In this document: piece by piece, positions 25,494 to 34,044 of the stretch
How positions within the stretch are numbered: the first letter of the stretch is position 1
Layout: each line of letters starts with the position of its first letter
NCBI RefSeq assembly: GCF_003730195.1
Contig: NZ_QWGG01000009.1
Coordinates: 62,001-126,000, forward strand
DNA from: Halosimplex salinum
GTDB taxonomy: Archaea > Halobacteriota > Halobacteria > Halobacteriales > Haloarculaceae
DNA length: 64,000 nucleotides
Direction: 5' to 3'
Position numbers and translations under genes: made by a program
Notes under the pieces: generated by a model
What the model saw: the letters and a program-made list of their open reading frames with translations, nothing else
Told to the model about the DNA's origin: nothing
Databases searched by the model: none

Positions 25494-26585
25494 TCAGGGC
25501 CGGGGCCGACCGGCGGCCTCGTAGATGCTGTCGAGGACTCGCTGGACCGCAAGCGCCTGTTCGGCGGTACAGCGGTCGGGCGACTCGCCGGTCTCGACGG
25601 CCGCCAGGAACGTGGCGAGTTCGTCCCGGAACGGGTCGTTGGCCGGCGGGACCAGTTCGCTGTCGACGTAGTGGTCGACCACGTCGCTCCGCACCTCGTA
25701 CAGCCTGAAATCGCGGTGCTGGCCGCCCGCCGGGTCGACCGACTCCAGGGGCGTCGTGACGTCCAGCGAGACGCCCGCCTCCGTCCCGCGGATGTTGTAC
25801 TCGTGGCGCCGCTCGGCGTTGGCCGCCCAGGCGACCTCGAGGTGGGCCGTCTGTCCCCCGTCGAACTCGCAGAAGGCGGTCACCGAGTCCTCCACGTCGT
25901 ACATCTTTGCCTCGTCGTCCTCGCCGTACATCTCCAGGTAGGCGTAGTCCGAGCGGTCCCCGAAGTCCGACCGCGCCGTGGCGATCACTTCCTCGAGGTC
26001 GGGCCAGTCGTAGAAGTACAGCACGAGGTCGACGAGGAAACAGCCCACGTCGATGAGCGCGCCGCCGCCCGCGATCTCCCGGGAGGTGTACCACGTCCCG
26101 CGGCCGGGGACGCCGCGTCGGCGCATGAACCGCGCGTCGACGTGCGTGACCTCGCCGAGCCGGCCGCTCTCGACGTAGGCTTTCGCCAGCCGACAGCGGT
26201 TGCGAAAGCGGTGGAAGTAGCCGCACATACAGATGCTGCCCGTCTCCGCGGCCGCCTCGACGATCCGCTCGGCGCTCGCCAGATCGTGGGCCAGCGGCTT
26301 CTCTATCAGCACGTCCAGCCCCGCGTCGAACGCCTTCAGCGCGGCGGTCTCGTGGAACTTGTTCGGCGTCGAGATGATCGCCGCGTCCATGTCGGCCGAG
26401 AACAGCTCGTCGAGCCCCTCGTACATCGTCGCGTCGTACCGGCTGCGGAAGCGCTCTTTCGCCCGCGGGTCCAGGTCCACCGCGTGGACGGTGTGGCCCA
26501 GCTCCTGGAGGAACTCCGCGTGGGTCTCCCCGTGCTCGCCCAACCCGACGAGCCCGATGTCCATCCTGGGGGAGTCGTCGTTCAT
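25494..26585 (-). CDS. Gfo/Idh/MocA-family oxidoreductase
   Basis: The 363-residue protein has a Rossmann start (MDIGLVGLGEHGETHAEFLQ), STPNKFHETAALKAF and the EKP motif in VLIEKPLAHDL. The C-terminal domain includes GGGALIDVGCFLVDLVLYF and CEFDGGQTAHLEVAW. Family members oxidise or epimerise sugars or inositols with NAD(P). It is clearly different from the Gfo6-like enzyme of this window and lacks its GWWTT signature. Its position upstream of an IclR gene near arabinofuranosidases suggests a sugar dehydrogenase role, perhaps for another pectic sugar such as galactose or rhamnose derivatives. The substrate is unknown. Confidence 0.85.
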   Translation of the reverse strand: MNDDSPRMDIGLVGLGEHGETHAEFLQELGHTVHAVDLDPRAKERFRSRYDATMYEGLDELFSADMDAAIISTPNKFHETAALKAFDAGLDVLIEKPLAHDLASAERIVEAAAETGSICMCGYFHRFRNRCRLAKAYVESGRLGEVTHVDARFMRRRGVPGRGTWYTSREIAGGGALIDVGCFLVDLVLYFYDWPDLEEVIATARSDFGDRSDYAYLEMYGEDDEAKMYDVEDSVTAFCEFDGGQTAHLEVAWAANAERRHEYNIRGTEAGVSLDVTTPLESVDPAGGQHRDFRLYEVRSDVVDHYVDSELVPPANDPFRDELATFLAAVETGESPDRCTAEQALAVQRVLDSIYEAAGRPRP

Positions 26586-26659
26586 AGCTCACCCTCAAAC
26601 CCGATCGTTGTATGGGTTTTGGTCACGCTACCGACTTCGACCGTCCCGCGTGCTGGTCC

Positions 26660-26676
26660 GAGCGAAATATATATGT
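26660..26676 (-). promoter_or_regulatory. TATA-like region upstream of the oxidoreductase gene
   Basis: The alternating stretch atatatatgtatgag, read leftward as ctcatacatatatat, lies about 80 bp before the oxidoreductase start. It is the strongest AT-rich element in this intergenic gap, with a weaker one at 26700-26720. Confidence 0.35.
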
Positions 26677-26833
26677 ATGAGACATGACTGTTTCGTAGAG
26701 AAATAATATTTATGATGTTTTCACCTCTCGTCCGACCAGGGACGAGCGCGGTCGTCGGCGGGTGTGGCGTCGAATCGGGGAGGGTCGGGCGAGAGGTAAA
26801 CGTTCAAGGTCGTACGAGCGCACGAACTTCACA

Positions 26834-27289
26834 ATGGGCGACGAGTACTTTCGGGGGCAGGTGACACAGCGCGGGATCGTGTTCGGCCCGCGCGGCGACG
26901 TCTTGCTCGTCACGAGCGGGCTCCGACCGTGGACCTTTCCGGGGGGGCGGATCGAGGCGGACGCCGAGCCCGAAGCCGCGCTCCGACGGACGCTGTACGA
27001 ACGCGTCGGCCTCCACACGGAGGTCAAAGAACCGGTCAAGACGATCACGGACATCTGGGGCGACGGCGACGAACCCGTCTACGCGGTGCTGTACCGCGTC
27101 CAGGCCCGCAGTCGCAACGTCGAACTGGACGACAAACACGACGACTTCTGCTGGTACACGCCCGACGGCGCCGTCGAAGAGATGCACTTCGAGTCCCTCG
27201 AGATCGCCGTCGAGCGCGCGACGGCGAACCACCACAGCGACGAGTCCCGCGGGTCCGACGACGGGACGGCTCGAAACACCGACAGCTAG
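26834..27289 (+). CDS. Nudix-fold protein with a degenerate Nudix box
   Basis: The start MGDEYFRGQVTQRGIVFG follows a non-homologous in-frame extension. The 151-residue protein has the Nudix core layout: GDVLLVTSG, RPWTFPGGRIEADAEPEAAL, RRTLYERVGLHTEV. The canonical GX5EX7REUXEEXGU box is changed: the RE pair reads RT and the EE pair reads ER. At least two metal-binding glutamates are therefore lost. The C-terminal part has YAVLYRVQARSRNVEL and FCWYTPDGAVEEM. It may be a non-catalytic ligand-binding Nudix protein or use altered metal coordination. It stands alone between divergent and convergent neighbours. Confidence 0.75.
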   Translation: MGDEYFRGQVTQRGIVFGPRGDVLLVTSGLRPWTFPGGRIEADAEPEAALRRTLYERVGLHTEVKEPVKTITDIWGDGDEPVYAVLYRVQARSRNVELDDKHDDFCWYTPDGAVEEMHFESLEIAVERATANHHSDESRGSDDGTARNTDS

Positions 27290-27349
27290 CGAAGCGACGA
27301 CGGAGCCGCTCGACTGCGATGCGGTCGGAGCGAGTCGGTCCAATCGGCC

Positions 27350-27964
27350 TCACGCGGCGGCGTCGCGGGCGTACTCGGCCGCGATGAGCGCGAGTCCGAA
27401 GACGAGGAGGACGAGTCCCGGCTGAACCGTCGCGACGACCGCCGCCACCAGCTGTGCGACGCCGTCGAACGCTCCGTGCGCGCCGCCGGTGCCGGCGGGT
27501 TCGAGCACGGGGCTCCCCGAGGGCGTCGCCGCGACGAACCGGTCGCTGGCGTACCGGACGACCGCGCTGGCGGCCACCACTCCGACCGTCGCGCCGAGGT
27601 ACTCTTCGAGCGAGCGGCGGGCGCGTTCCGACTCCTCGGCGATGACGACGGCGCCCTGCGCGGGCGCCCAGACGGTCATCTCCTTGCCCTTCTCCGAGTA
27701 GCGAGTGCCGACGGACTCGACGAGCGCCGCCGACTCCAGTTTCGTCAGGTGGTAGGAGACGGTCTGGACGGACTTCTCCGTCGCCGCCGCCAGCGCCGAC
27801 GGGGTCCGCGGCTCCTCGTGGAGCGCGCGGTAGATCCGCCGCGCCGTCTCCGAACTGAGGGCGTCGAACACTCTGTCTTCCTCCTCGCTCCCGAGTTCGA
27901 CGAACCGCGGCGTCGCGTCGCGGTCGTCCGTCGTACCGTGTCTGATTCGTGATATCTTTGTCAT
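27350..27964 (-). CDS. Winged-helix (ArsR-like) regulator with C-terminal membrane segments
   Basis: The 204-residue protein starts MTKISRIRHGTTDDRDATP. It has an ArsR-type winged helix (RVFDALSSETARRIYRALHE, TPSALAAATEKSVQTVSYHL, TKLESAALVESVGTRYS). The C-terminal third holds a segment around AAATVGVVAASAVVRYAS-type hydrophobic residues and a clear helix at 168-195 (VAAVVATVQPGLVLLVFGLA). This combination implies a regulator tethered to the membrane. Its start overlaps the stop of the upstream protease gene by four bases (ATGA), so it is translationally coupled to it. It may sense the protease, the exporter or their substrate. Confidence 0.8.
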   Translation of the reverse strand: MTKISRIRHGTTDDRDATPRFVELGSEEEDRVFDALSSETARRIYRALHEEPRTPSALAAATEKSVQTVSYHLTKLESAALVESVGTRYSEKGKEMTVWAPAQGAVVIAEESERARRSLEEYLGATVGVVAASAVVRYASDRFVAATPSGSPVLEPAGTGGAHGAFDGVAQLVAAVVATVQPGLVLLVFGLALIAAEYARDAAA

Positions 27965-29577
27965 CCGTCTCGCCTCCAGTCAGCGGTTGCTCCGAAACTC
28001 CGTCCCGCCGCCGCTGCGACCGCGACCAGCGGCCCCGCGAGCAGCGCCAGCGACTCGAGAACCGGGATCGAGCGGTCGGTCCGCACGGCCTGTGCCGGGG
28101 CGACGCGACCGACCGCCGCGTCGGCGTCGATCCGGCCGCGACCTGCAACCGGATCGGCGCCGGCCGGTCCGACGTCGACCGCCGACGATTCGAGCGCACG
28201 CTCGACGCCGTCGGGGCCGAGCGACGGGGCCGCGTCCAGCGCGAGCGCCGCCGTCCCGCCGGCGTACGCCGCGGCGACGGACGTGCCCGTCTCGCCCCGC
28301 CCCGGCCACTCGCTCCAGGCACCGACCGGCGCGACGACGTCGACGCCCCGGCGGCCGTCGGTCGTCGGCCCCCGCCCGCTGTGGGCGGTGACGCCGTCCG
28401 AATCCACGTCGTACGCGCCCACCGCGAGGACGCCCCGGGCCGTCGCCGGCGCCGCCACGCTCCCGGCCGGTCTCGCCTGCTCGAAGCCGTGCGTCGGCGA
28501 GTCGAGGTCCAACCGCACGTCGGACGCCGACGCGGCCCCGGCGCCCTCCTCGATCCGGACGATGACGAAGTGCGCTCCGGGTTCGACCGACGCGTCGAGC
28601 CGTTCGACCTCGACGCGTCCGGGCCGCGGCGCGTCAGGTTCGACCCGTTCCGACCGGGCGACCAGTTCCGGCCCCTCGGGGCTCGACCGGTAGAGTTCCA
28701 GCGTCAGGTCGAGGTCGGTCGCGGCCGTGCCGTTCCAGGTCAGCCACGCGCGGGCCGACCCGGCGGTGGACGACTGCGACGACGACAGCGGGCCGAGGTA
28801 GTTCCGGGCGCCGTCGGGGAACTCGTGGCTGCCGTCGCCGCCGGGGTCGAGCGGCCCCGACCAGTGACCGCGCGCCTGATTCCCGGTCGGCGCGACGACG
28901 AGCGTCCCCGCTTCGCGGGCGCTCGTGACAGCCCGCGACAGCGGCGCCGTCCCGTCGTCCGGGGCGCCGAGCCGGTTGAACTGGACGACCACGACGTCGG
29001 CGTCGCGGTCGACGAGCCACTGCAGGCCCCGGACGGCGCCGTCGGGCGAGTCCGCGTTCGCCAGCAGCAGGTCGGCGTCGGGCGCGGTGGCAGCGACCGT
29101 GACCGCCGCGGCCGTCCCGTGAGCGTTGACGCCGCCGTTGGCGACGTGATTTCCCCGCCCGAACGAGCGAGCGGCGACGACCCGGTCCCGGAGGGCCGGA
29201 TTGTCCGCGTCGAACCCGGTCGCGTCGAGGACGCCGACGGTGACGTTCGAGCCGGTGACGCCCCGGTCGTGTAACCGCGACGTCTCGTCGGGCAGCGTGA
29301 GGTCGCCGCGGTCGATAGCAGTCGCCCCGTCGCCCCCAAGAGAGCCGAGAGAGCCGAGTGCGGGGCCCAGAGACGCCGAGACGGCCGCCGCCGCGATCGC
29401 ACCGACGATCACGCCGACGGCGAGCCAGCCCAGGTCCGACGCCAGCCCGCCGTCGGCACCCGCGTCCGTGGTCTCTCCCGCGGCGCCCGCCGCCGGCCGC
29501 TCGCCGTCGGTTTCGTCGACCGGTCGCCGCCGGTTCCGCCGTCGGTCGCCGTCCGCGTCGGACCGGTCACGCCGCAT
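27961..29577 (-). CDS. Membrane-anchored subtilisin-family (S8) serine protease
   Basis: The 538-residue protein has an Arg/Asp-rich N-terminus, a membrane segment at about 49-70 (LGWLAVGVIVGAIAAAAV) and the S8 triad: Asp118 in VGVLDATGFD, His153 in NAHGTAAAVT and Ser433 in GETGTSVAAAYAGG. The oxyanion Asn233 is in APTGNQARG. A beta-rich insert at about 265-365 separates Asn and Ser. A second hydrophobic helix (about 500-520, LESLALLAGPLVAVAAAAG) lies at the C-terminus. There is no Tat or Sec cleavage site and no obvious propeptide, so it looks like a double-anchored outward-facing protease. It overlaps both neighbouring genes and is in one operon with them. Confidence 0.85.
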   Translation of the reverse strand: MRRDRSDADGDRRRNRRRPVDETDGERPAAGAAGETTDAGADGGLASDLGWLAVGVIVGAIAAAAVSASLGPALGSLGSLGGDGATAIDRGDLTLPDETSRLHDRGVTGSNVTVGVLDATGFDADNPALRDRVVAARSFGRGNHVANGGVNAHGTAAAVTVAATAPDADLLLANADSPDGAVRGLQWLVDRDADVVVVQFNRLGAPDDGTAPLSRAVTSAREAGTLVVAPTGNQARGHWSGPLDPGGDGSHEFPDGARNYLGPLSSSQSSTAGSARAWLTWNGTAATDLDLTLELYRSSPEGPELVARSERVEPDAPRPGRVEVERLDASVEPGAHFVIVRIEEGAGAASASDVRLDLDSPTHGFEQARPAGSVAAPATARGVLAVGAYDVDSDGVTAHSGRGPTTDGRRGVDVVAPVGAWSEWPGRGETGTSVAAAYAGGTAALALDAAPSLGPDGVERALESSAVDVGPAGADPVAGRGRIDADAAVGRVAPAQAVRTDRSIPVLESLALLAGPLVAVAAAAGRSFGATADWRRDG

Positions 29578-30796
29578 CCTCGTCCCCCTGAACCCGGTCC
29601 ATCAGCCGCCGGTACTCCCGGACGGTCCCGTCGGGCCCGAACAGGTGCGGCTTCAGGCGGAACTCGCCGCCGTCCGCCCAGTCGAGGACCTCCCGGACCG
29701 TCGCAGCGGCGTGGCCGTCCAGCGGGACCGTCGGAACCGCTCGCTCCATCTCCCAGCGCCGGGCGGCCACCTCGGGCCGGCACAGCCAGTTCGCGTACTG
29801 CAGGCCGGCGAGCGGTCGCTTGCTCGCGGTCGGCACGGCGGAGAACCGGCAGTTCAGGATCGCCCCCTCGGACGGGACGACGTACTCCAGCGGGACGTCC
29901 CGCTCGAAGCGGGCCTCGTACAGCGCCGGGAGCGAGATCGACCCGACGACGGCGTCGCCGGCGGCGAAGACGTCCGCGGCCGGCGCCCGGTCGCGGTCGT
30001 CGTGGCCATCGACGAGTTTCGGCCGCTGGCGCCGCAGGGTCGCCTCCAGTCGCTCGAAGTCCGGATCCCGGGGGTCCTCGCCGGCGTACAGCGCGGCGAT
30101 TTCCGGGTGTCCGTAGACGACGTCGGTGTCTATCAGGACCTCGCCCTCGTCGGCCCCGTCCCAGAGCGCACCCCACGAGTCGGGCGGGCGCTCGAAGTGG
30201 TCGGCGTTGTACACGAGCGGCGTCAACTGCGCCTCGACGGGGAGCGCGAACACGTCGCCGTCTGTCCGGTGGACCGGCAGGGACCGGAACACGTCGAACA
30301 CGCGGTCGAACGAGGGCACGTCCGCGGCCGGCAGGGAGTGGAGGAGGTCGTCTTCGACGGCCCTGCCGACGAAATCCGTCGTCGTGACGACGTTGTCGAA
30401 CGACCCCTCGGGCTCGTCGCGAACGCTCGGTTCCGTGAACAGTCCCTCGACGCGCTCGTACGCCCTGCGGAGCAGTCCCGGCGGTTTCTCGCGGCCGCCG
30501 AGCGACCGCGAGGGCTCCCAGGCGAACGACCGGTAGTGCTGCACCGTGATGCCCGTCCGGTCGGCGAACGCTTCCGCGGCCCACGCCGACCACCGGTCGT
30601 AGTAGTCGGCGGTCACCACCGTCTCGGCGCCGCCGTCGGGCGGCCACGCGTCGAGACGCGGGGGCATCTCGGGGCTGTCCCGACTGAGCAGGTGGCCGCC
30701 GCCGACGGCCGCAGCGCCGGCCGCGACGCCGACGCTCTTCAGGACCCGTCGGCGCGAGAGCGGTCGCGGGCGTCGACCGCCGTCCACCTCGTCCAT
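29567..30796 (-). CDS. Tat-exported extracellular solute-binding-like protein (family 1/PotD type)
   Basis: From MDEVDGGRRPRPLSRRRVLK the 409-residue protein has a Tat signal (LSRRRVLKSVGVAAGAAA) and no lipobox Cys. Mature features include ETVVTADYYDRWSAWAAEAF, NVVTTTDFVGRAVEDDLLHS and FALPVEAQLTPLVYNADHFE, matching extracellular solute-binding proteins of the spermidine/putrescine-like fold. The following gene starts inside its 3' end. Oddly, the only ABC genes beside it encode ABC-2 exporter-type permeases, not importer permeases. It may be a substrate presenter or sensor for that system, or an orphan receptor. An alternative start at 30859 would precede the Tat motif by 22 extra residues and cross the TATA box. 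Confidence 0.75.
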   Translation of the reverse strand: MDEVDGGRRPRPLSRRRVLKSVGVAAGAAAVGGGHLLSRDSPEMPPRLDAWPPDGGAETVVTADYYDRWSAWAAEAFADRTGITVQHYRSFAWEPSRSLGGREKPPGLLRRAYERVEGLFTEPSVRDEPEGSFDNVVTTTDFVGRAVEDDLLHSLPAADVPSFDRVFDVFRSLPVHRTDGDVFALPVEAQLTPLVYNADHFERPPDSWGALWDGADEGEVLIDTDVVYGHPEIAALYAGEDPRDPDFERLEATLRRQRPKLVDGHDDRDRAPAADVFAAGDAVVGSISLPALYEARFERDVPLEYVVPSEGAILNCRFSAVPTASKRPLAGLQYANWLCRPEVAARRWEMERAVPTVPLDGHAAATVREVLDWADGGEFRLKPHLFGPDGTVREYRRLMDRVQGDEDAA

Positions 30797-30817
30797 GGGT
30801 GGGACGAGTCGCCGTCC

Positions 30818-30834
30818 CCACATATAAGTATAGA
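30818..30834 (-). promoter_or_regulatory. TATA box of the SBP-protease-regulator operon
   Basis: Read leftward, ctatacttatatgtggg lies about 25-38 bp before the ATG at 30796. It is a strong archaeal TATA element and supports the choice of that start. Confidence 0.6.
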
Positions 30835-30899
30835 ACGGTTCGAACGCCGTCGAAGCCACCGGGGGGTTTTACTCCAGACCCCGCTGACGTGTCGATACG

Positions 30900-32102
30900 A
30901 TGGCTGCGCCCGGCGACCGGACCGACGCCAGTGAGCGGGACCACCGTCGGAGCGGTCGCTCCAGTCCGCCCGACCACACGCTCGGGGAGGCGGACTCCGC
31001 GCTCTCGGTCGCGCGGCGCGATCTCGCCGCTCTCTGCCGGTCGAAACTGCTGTGGGCGACCGCGCTGGTCCTGGTCGCGCTGGCCGTCGCACCGGTCCAC
31101 GACCTGCTCCGCCGCGACATCCTGGTGGAGACGCACTACGACGTTCTGCGCCGGGCCCCGGGCCTCTACTACGTGAGCGTCGGCGCCGTCGCGGCCGCGG
31201 TCGGGTACGCGGCGAACGGGTCCTCGCCCGCGACCGGGGCGTCGGGGCGACTTCGAAGTCGCGCTGACGCGGTCCGGGAGTGGACGCGACGGAGCGGGAG
31301 CCGGCGGGCGGCTGCGGCGGTCGCGGCCCTGTTCCTGACCGTCCTCGCGTACGTCGCGGTCATGCGGTTCGGGCCGAACCCGGTCGCGCTGGCGACCGTC
31401 GCGCTCGCGCTCACCGCGTACGTCGCCGCCAGCAGCGGGCCGCGTCTCCGGGGCCGGGCGACCGGCCGGCGGGCCGCCAGCGGGCTGCCCGCGACGGGGC
31501 GGACCGCCTTCCTCGGATTCGCGCTGAGTCGGTCGGCGGTCCTGGTCGCTCTCGTCCTCGGGACGTACCTGCTCCAAGGCGCGCTCGCCTTCGCGGAACT
31601 CCGGGCGTTCGAACCGGTCGCCTACCTCGCGACCGCCGGGCTCCTGACCGTGTTCACCGTCATGTGGGCGGCCATCGCGGTCGGGTTCGGGGCACTCGCG
31701 GCGACGCCCGGGCGGGCGTTCGCGGCCACGCTCGGCGTGTACGTCCTCGCGGACCTGACTCACTTCTGGCACAACACCGTCTCGAACGTCCTCGGCGCGC
31801 TCGTCCTCGGCGACGCCTACGTCCCCACCGAACTCACGCGGCTCGAGAACCCCTACTCCGGCGACCCGTGGTGGGTGCTGTACCTCGGCTGGCTCAACCC
31901 CTTCGACGGGTTCCGGGGCGTCAGCAACTGGCTGGCCGTCGAACTCAGTTCGACCCACATCGTGATCGACGGCGAGGTCCGGGAGGTCACCATCGGCGGC
32001 GACCCCGTCCACGTGGCCTACGCCGTGGCCGTCATGCTCGGCTGGACCGCCGCGTTCCTCGCCGCCGGCTACTACGCCTCCGGCCGGTCCGAACGGGCCT
32101 GA
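30900..32102 (+). CDS. ABC-2-type transporter permease (NosY-like)
   Basis: The 400-residue protein has a polar N-terminus, then SVARRDLAALCRSKLLWATA leading into the first of about six membrane helices. Later helices include RTAFLGFALSRSAVLVALVL, VAYLATAGLLTVFTVMWAAI and HVAYAVAVMLGWTAAFLAAG. The pattern and a C-terminal WWVLYLGWLNPFDGF loop match NosY/ABC-2 permeases. The same two motifs occur in the second permease of this operon, showing that the two are paralogs. It starts 104 bp from the divergent SBP gene with a weak TATA-like gttttactcc about 30 bp upstream. It probably forms a heterodimeric pore with the second permease. Confidence 0.85.
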   Translation: MAAPGDRTDASERDHRRSGRSSPPDHTLGEADSALSVARRDLAALCRSKLLWATALVLVALAVAPVHDLLRRDILVETHYDVLRRAPGLYYVSVGAVAAAVGYAANGSSPATGASGRLRSRADAVREWTRRSGSRRAAAAVAALFLTVLAYVAVMRFGPNPVALATVALALTAYVAASSGPRLRGRATGRRAASGLPATGRTAFLGFALSRSAVLVALVLGTYLLQGALAFAELRAFEPVAYLATAGLLTVFTVMWAAIAVGFGALAATPGRAFAATLGVYVLADLTHFWHNTVSNVLGALVLGDAYVPTELTRLENPYSGDPWWVLYLGWLNPFDGFRGVSNWLAVELSSTHIVIDGEVREVTIGGDPVHVAYAVAVMLGWTAAFLAAGYYASGRSERA

Positions 32103-32234
32103 ACCGCGGCTCCGCCGTCGCCAGTGTCGCGCTCACATAAGAAATATTATATTATACAACCGCAGAACGTAGCTTCGAACGTCGTCGAACTTATCTGAAA
32201 TTTTACTGTCCGTCGGGGCCACCGTCCGAACGGA
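32103..32234 (+). promoter_or_regulatory. AT-rich gap upstream of the ABC ATPase gene
   Basis: Between the first permease and the ATPase genes lie aaatattatattatac (about 32143-32158) and, closer to the ATG, tgaaattttactg (about 32197-32209). This suggests an internal promoter for the ATPase-permease-small protein part of the operon, or a terminator followed by a promoter. Confidence 0.45.
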
Positions 32235-33179
32235 ATGGCAGCTATCGAAACAGCCGCCCTGACGAAGGAGTACGGCGACGTCCGCGCCGTCGACGGGCTC
32301 TCGCTCACGGTCGAGGAGGGCGAGATCTTCGGCTTTCTCGGTCCGAACGGCGCGGGCAAGTCGACGACGATCAACGTCCTGCTGGACTACGTCCGGCCGA
32401 CCAGCGGGGACGTCTCGGTACTGGGCATCGATCCGCGGGAGCGACCGGAGGCGGTCCGGGCCCGCCTGGGCGTCCTCCCCGAGGGCTACGCGCTCTACGA
32501 CCGACTCTCCGCGCGCAAGCACGTCCGCTTCGCCGCCGAGATGGAAGGCGTCGACGTCGACCCGGAGGCGGTCCTCGAACGGGTCGGCATCGCGGACGAC
32601 GCCGACCGCGCGGTCGGCGGCTTCTCGAAGGGGATGACCCAGCGCCTCGCCCTCGGGCTGGCGCTCGTCGGCGAGCCCGACCTGCTGATCCTCGACGAGC
32701 CCTCCTCGGGACTGGACCCCAACGGCGCCCGCGAGATGCGGGAGATCGTCCGTGAGGAGCGCGACCGCGGGGCGACCGTCTTCTTCTCCAGTCACGTCAT
32801 GGAGCAGGTCGAGGCGGTCTGCGACCGCGTCGGCATCATGACCGACGGCGACCTCGTGGCCGTCGACACGGTCGAGGGACTCCGCGGCCGCCTCGGCGCG
32901 GGCTCGACGCTCGTCGTCACGGTCGACGCGGTGCCCGACACGAGCGGCGTCGAAGCGATCGACGGCGTAACGGGCGTCACGGTCCGCGACGACGCGCTCC
33001 GCGTCTCGTGTACTGACCCCGGCGTGAAGGCGGCGGTCATCGAGCGGGTGAGCGCCGCGGGGGCGACGGTCCGCGACATCGACGTCGAGGAGGCGTCGCT
33101 CGAAGACCTCTTCACCGAGTACACGGGCGGCGGCACCGATCCCGGTTCCGGCGCGCCGACGGAGGTGAGCGAGGCGTGA
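32235..33179 (+). CDS. ABC transporter ATP-binding protein (NosF/CcmA-like)
   Basis: The 314-residue protein has all nucleotide-binding motifs: Walker A GPNGAGKST, a Q-loop region LPEGYALYDRLSARKH, signature FSKGMTQRLALGL, Walker B LLILDEPSSGLDPNGAR and the switch His in VFFSSHVMEQVE. The C-terminal 80 residues form the extra domain common in NosF/DRR-type exporter ATPases. It overlaps the following permease by four bases (GTGA), so the two are co-translated. It would power the two flanking ABC-2 permeases. The transported substrate is unknown. Confidence 0.92.
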   Translation: MAAIETAALTKEYGDVRAVDGLSLTVEEGEIFGFLGPNGAGKSTTINVLLDYVRPTSGDVSVLGIDPRERPEAVRARLGVLPEGYALYDRLSARKHVRFAAEMEGVDVDPEAVLERVGIADDADRAVGGFSKGMTQRLALGLALVGEPDLLILDEPSSGLDPNGAREMREIVREERDRGATVFFSSHVMEQVEAVCDRVGIMTDGDLVAVDTVEGLRGRLGAGSTLVVTVDAVPDTSGVEAIDGVTGVTVRDDALRVSCTDPGVKAAVIERVSAAGATVRDIDVEEASLEDLFTEYTGGGTDPGSGAPTEVSEA

Positions 33180-34039
33180 GCGCGCGAGCGCTGACGATCG
33201 CGCGGAAGGACCTGACGGACCTCGCGCGGTCGAAACTGCTGTGGGGCGCCGCGCTGGTGATGCTCGCGCTGACCGTCCCGCAGACGTACGACGAGGCCAC
33301 GAGTTCGTGGGACGTGCTGGTGGACGGGACGCAGGACCAGCTCCTGATCCCGTTCGTCCTGTTCGCCGGTCCGGTCGCCATCGTCGCCGCGTACGCCTCG
33401 GTCGCCGGCGAGCGCGAGTCAGGGAGCCTCCGTGTCCTGCTCAGTTTCCCGACCGACCGCGGCGCCGTGCTCCTCGGCAAGGCGCTGAGCCGGACGCTCC
33501 TGCTGTTGGCCGTGTCGCTCGGGACCTACCTCGTCCTCGGCGGCGTGTTGATCCAGGCCTACGGGACGCTCGACGGGGCCGAGTACCTGCTCGACGCGGG
33601 CCTGTTGGCGGCGTTCACGTTCGCGTGGGCGGGGCTCTCCGTCGGCGTCTCCGCGGCCGTCGCGACGAAGGTCCGGGCGGTGGCGGTCCTGTTCGGGCTC
33701 TACCTCGCGCTGGGCCCGCTCGCCCTCTGGAAGGCGACGGTGGTCAGACTCGTCGGCGCGCTCGTCGAGGGCCCGGGCTTCGACCCGTCCGAACTCAGGG
33801 GACTCACGAACGCCGGCAGCGAGACGCCGGAGTGGTACCTGTACGTCGGACGGCTGAACCCGGTCCAGGCGACGCTGGCCGCCAACGACTGGACCAGCCA
33901 CAGCCTCACGCCGTCGGCGTGGTCGACCGGCCACGGCTCGCTGACCCACAACGCCTTCGGCGTGGCCGCGGTCGTCGCCTGGGGCGTCGTCCCGCTGGCG
34001 ATCGGCTACTGGCGCTTCGGGCGCGCCGACCTGGGGTGA
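33176..34039 (+). CDS. ABC-2-type transporter permease, paralog of the first permease
   Basis: A GTG start inside the ATPase stop gives 287 residues: MSARALTIARKDLTDLARSK, LLWGAALVMLALTVPQTYDE, then about six helices including LIPFVLFAGPVAIVAAYASV. GERESGSLRVLLSFPTDRGA is the cytoplasmic loop typical of NosY/ABC-2 permeases. The start (DL..LARSKLLW.AALV) and the WYLYVGRLNPVQAT loop correspond to the first permease, so a gene duplication gave both. Unlike the first copy it retains the GEREsGslrvLLs motif, while the first copy has a diverged arginine-rich stretch there. A heterodimeric exporter is the likely architecture. Confidence 0.88.
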   Translation: MSARALTIARKDLTDLARSKLLWGAALVMLALTVPQTYDEATSSWDVLVDGTQDQLLIPFVLFAGPVAIVAAYASVAGERESGSLRVLLSFPTDRGAVLLGKALSRTLLLLAVSLGTYLVLGGVLIQAYGTLDGAEYLLDAGLLAAFTFAWAGLSVGVSAAVATKVRAVAVLFGLYLALGPLALWKATVVRLVGALVEGPGFDPSELRGLTNAGSETPEWYLYVGRLNPVQATLAANDWTSHSLTPSAWSTGHGSLTHNAFGVAAVVAWGVVPLAIGYWRFGRADLG

Positions 34040-34044
34040 CCACG

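Noticed and set aside
29409-32012. 867-codon minus-strand frame across the divergent SBP/permease promoter
   Set aside because: It crosses the intergenic promoters and is antisense or out of frame to well-supported genes on both sides.
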